Shown one piece after another: positions 63,588-64,000 of a stretch of 64,000 nt of DNA. The stretch lies in NCBI GenBank assembly GCA_964016885.1, contig OZ024741.1, forward strand, positions 34,502,922-34,566,921, in the 5' to 3' direction. Origin of the DNA: Eledone cirrhosa. Taxonomy: Eukaryota; Mollusca; Cephalopoda; Octopoda; Eledonidae. The translations under genes and the position numbers were made by a program. The stretch's first letter is position 1, and each line of letters opens with the position of its first letter. The notes beneath the pieces are model-generated. The model ran no database searches. It worked only from the letters and a program-made list of their open reading frames with translations, and was not told where the DNA came from.

Positions 63588-64000
63588 TATCATCATCATC
63601 ATCATCGTTTAACGTCCGTGTTCCATGCTTGCATGGGTTTGGACGGGAGTTTTCCCACTTGAGGCAAGAGTGGTTGTCTTGCTCGCATAGGACTGTCTGG
63701 CGGGTTTTCTACAGTTGGATGCCCTTCCTAACACCAACCACATTTACAGTGTGGGGCTGGGAGGTTTTTACCGTGTTGCCTACATGGCCACATTACAGCG
63801 TGGACTGTCTGGCAGGTTTTCTACAGCTGGATGCCCTTCCTAACACCAACCACATTTACAGTGTGGGACTGGGAGGTTTTTACCGTGTTGCCTACACGGC
63901 CACATTACAGCGTGGACTGTGTGTTTTTTTGTCGTGACACGTACACGATCTCATTTGTTTCGGCCTGGATTTTGTGGCACCAACATAACTTTACATTGAA
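63588..64000 (-). mobile_element. LINE/SINE 3' tail with a duplicated 130-bp block
   Basis: ATCATCATCATCATCGTTTA, CCATGCTTGCATGGGTTTGG, then GGATGCCCTTCCTAACACCA and GTGTGG...CTGGGAGGTTTTTACC twice in tandem (about 63700-63808 and 63818-63920). It runs off the window edge. Overlapping open frames (63482-63937) are not genes. Confidence 0.82.

Noticed and set aside
62500..64000. An upstream AGL exon (region around the transferase nucleophile)
   Set aside because: No minus-strand stretch resembling that region with splice sites was found; the interval is CT-rich, (TA)n and LINE/SINE tail sequence.

Overview
The window is metazoan nuclear DNA with the repeat signature of a cephalopod mollusc, most likely an octopod. 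This is inferred from the tRNA-headed SINE types (B-box followed by a GTGGCACCTTGGG-type body), the abundance of (TA)n/(CA)n tracts, and long introns packed with RTE, CR1, Penelope-like and Helitron debris. No species-specific marker is visible, so the organism is inference.

One host gene is recognised. It is the 3' two thirds of AGL, the glycogen debranching enzyme, on the minus strand. I assembled 20 coding exons by hand between 62499 and 26802. Every junction is GT-AG and all phases are consistent; the total is 2982 nt, giving 993 residues plus a stop. The fragment starts next to the transferase acid/base Glu (AELF motif) and runs to the C terminus, so about 540 N-terminal residues should lie beyond position 64000. 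None of the other short open frames looks like a host gene.

Layout. 1-2353: a 25-bp satellite array, cut by the window edge. 2354-5640: (TA)n/(CA)n tracts with two palindromes, a decayed RTE-type reverse transcriptase and SINEs. 5641-9830: three diverged 1.6-1.8 kb tandem units. 12.4-17.0 kb: microsatellites, then two related Helitron-like elements back to back, each carrying hammerhead-bearing palindromes in its (TA)n tract. 17.8-18.2 kb: a relic Penelope-like GIY-YIG endonuclease. 18.3-22.7 kb: full-length SINEs, a 967-bp Helitron with a 37-bp minisatellite, and another hammerhead. 22.7-26.8 kb: mostly unassigned sequence downstream of AGL. 26.8-64 kb: AGL exons with intronic insertions, the largest being a CR1-like LINE with long open ORF1 and ORF2 (55.17-59.3 kb) in the same orientation as AGL.

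The most unusual content is a set of palindromic insertions, mostly next to (TA)n. Their two arms each carry a type I hammerhead ribozyme motif (CUGANGA, GAAA, a minimal self-complementary stem III and a matching stem I). In every case the two ribozymes point outward from the palindrome centre. Ten motifs have an intact core. They differ in sequence but share architecture and arrangement, as expected of a Penelope-like or retrozyme-like non-autonomous system.
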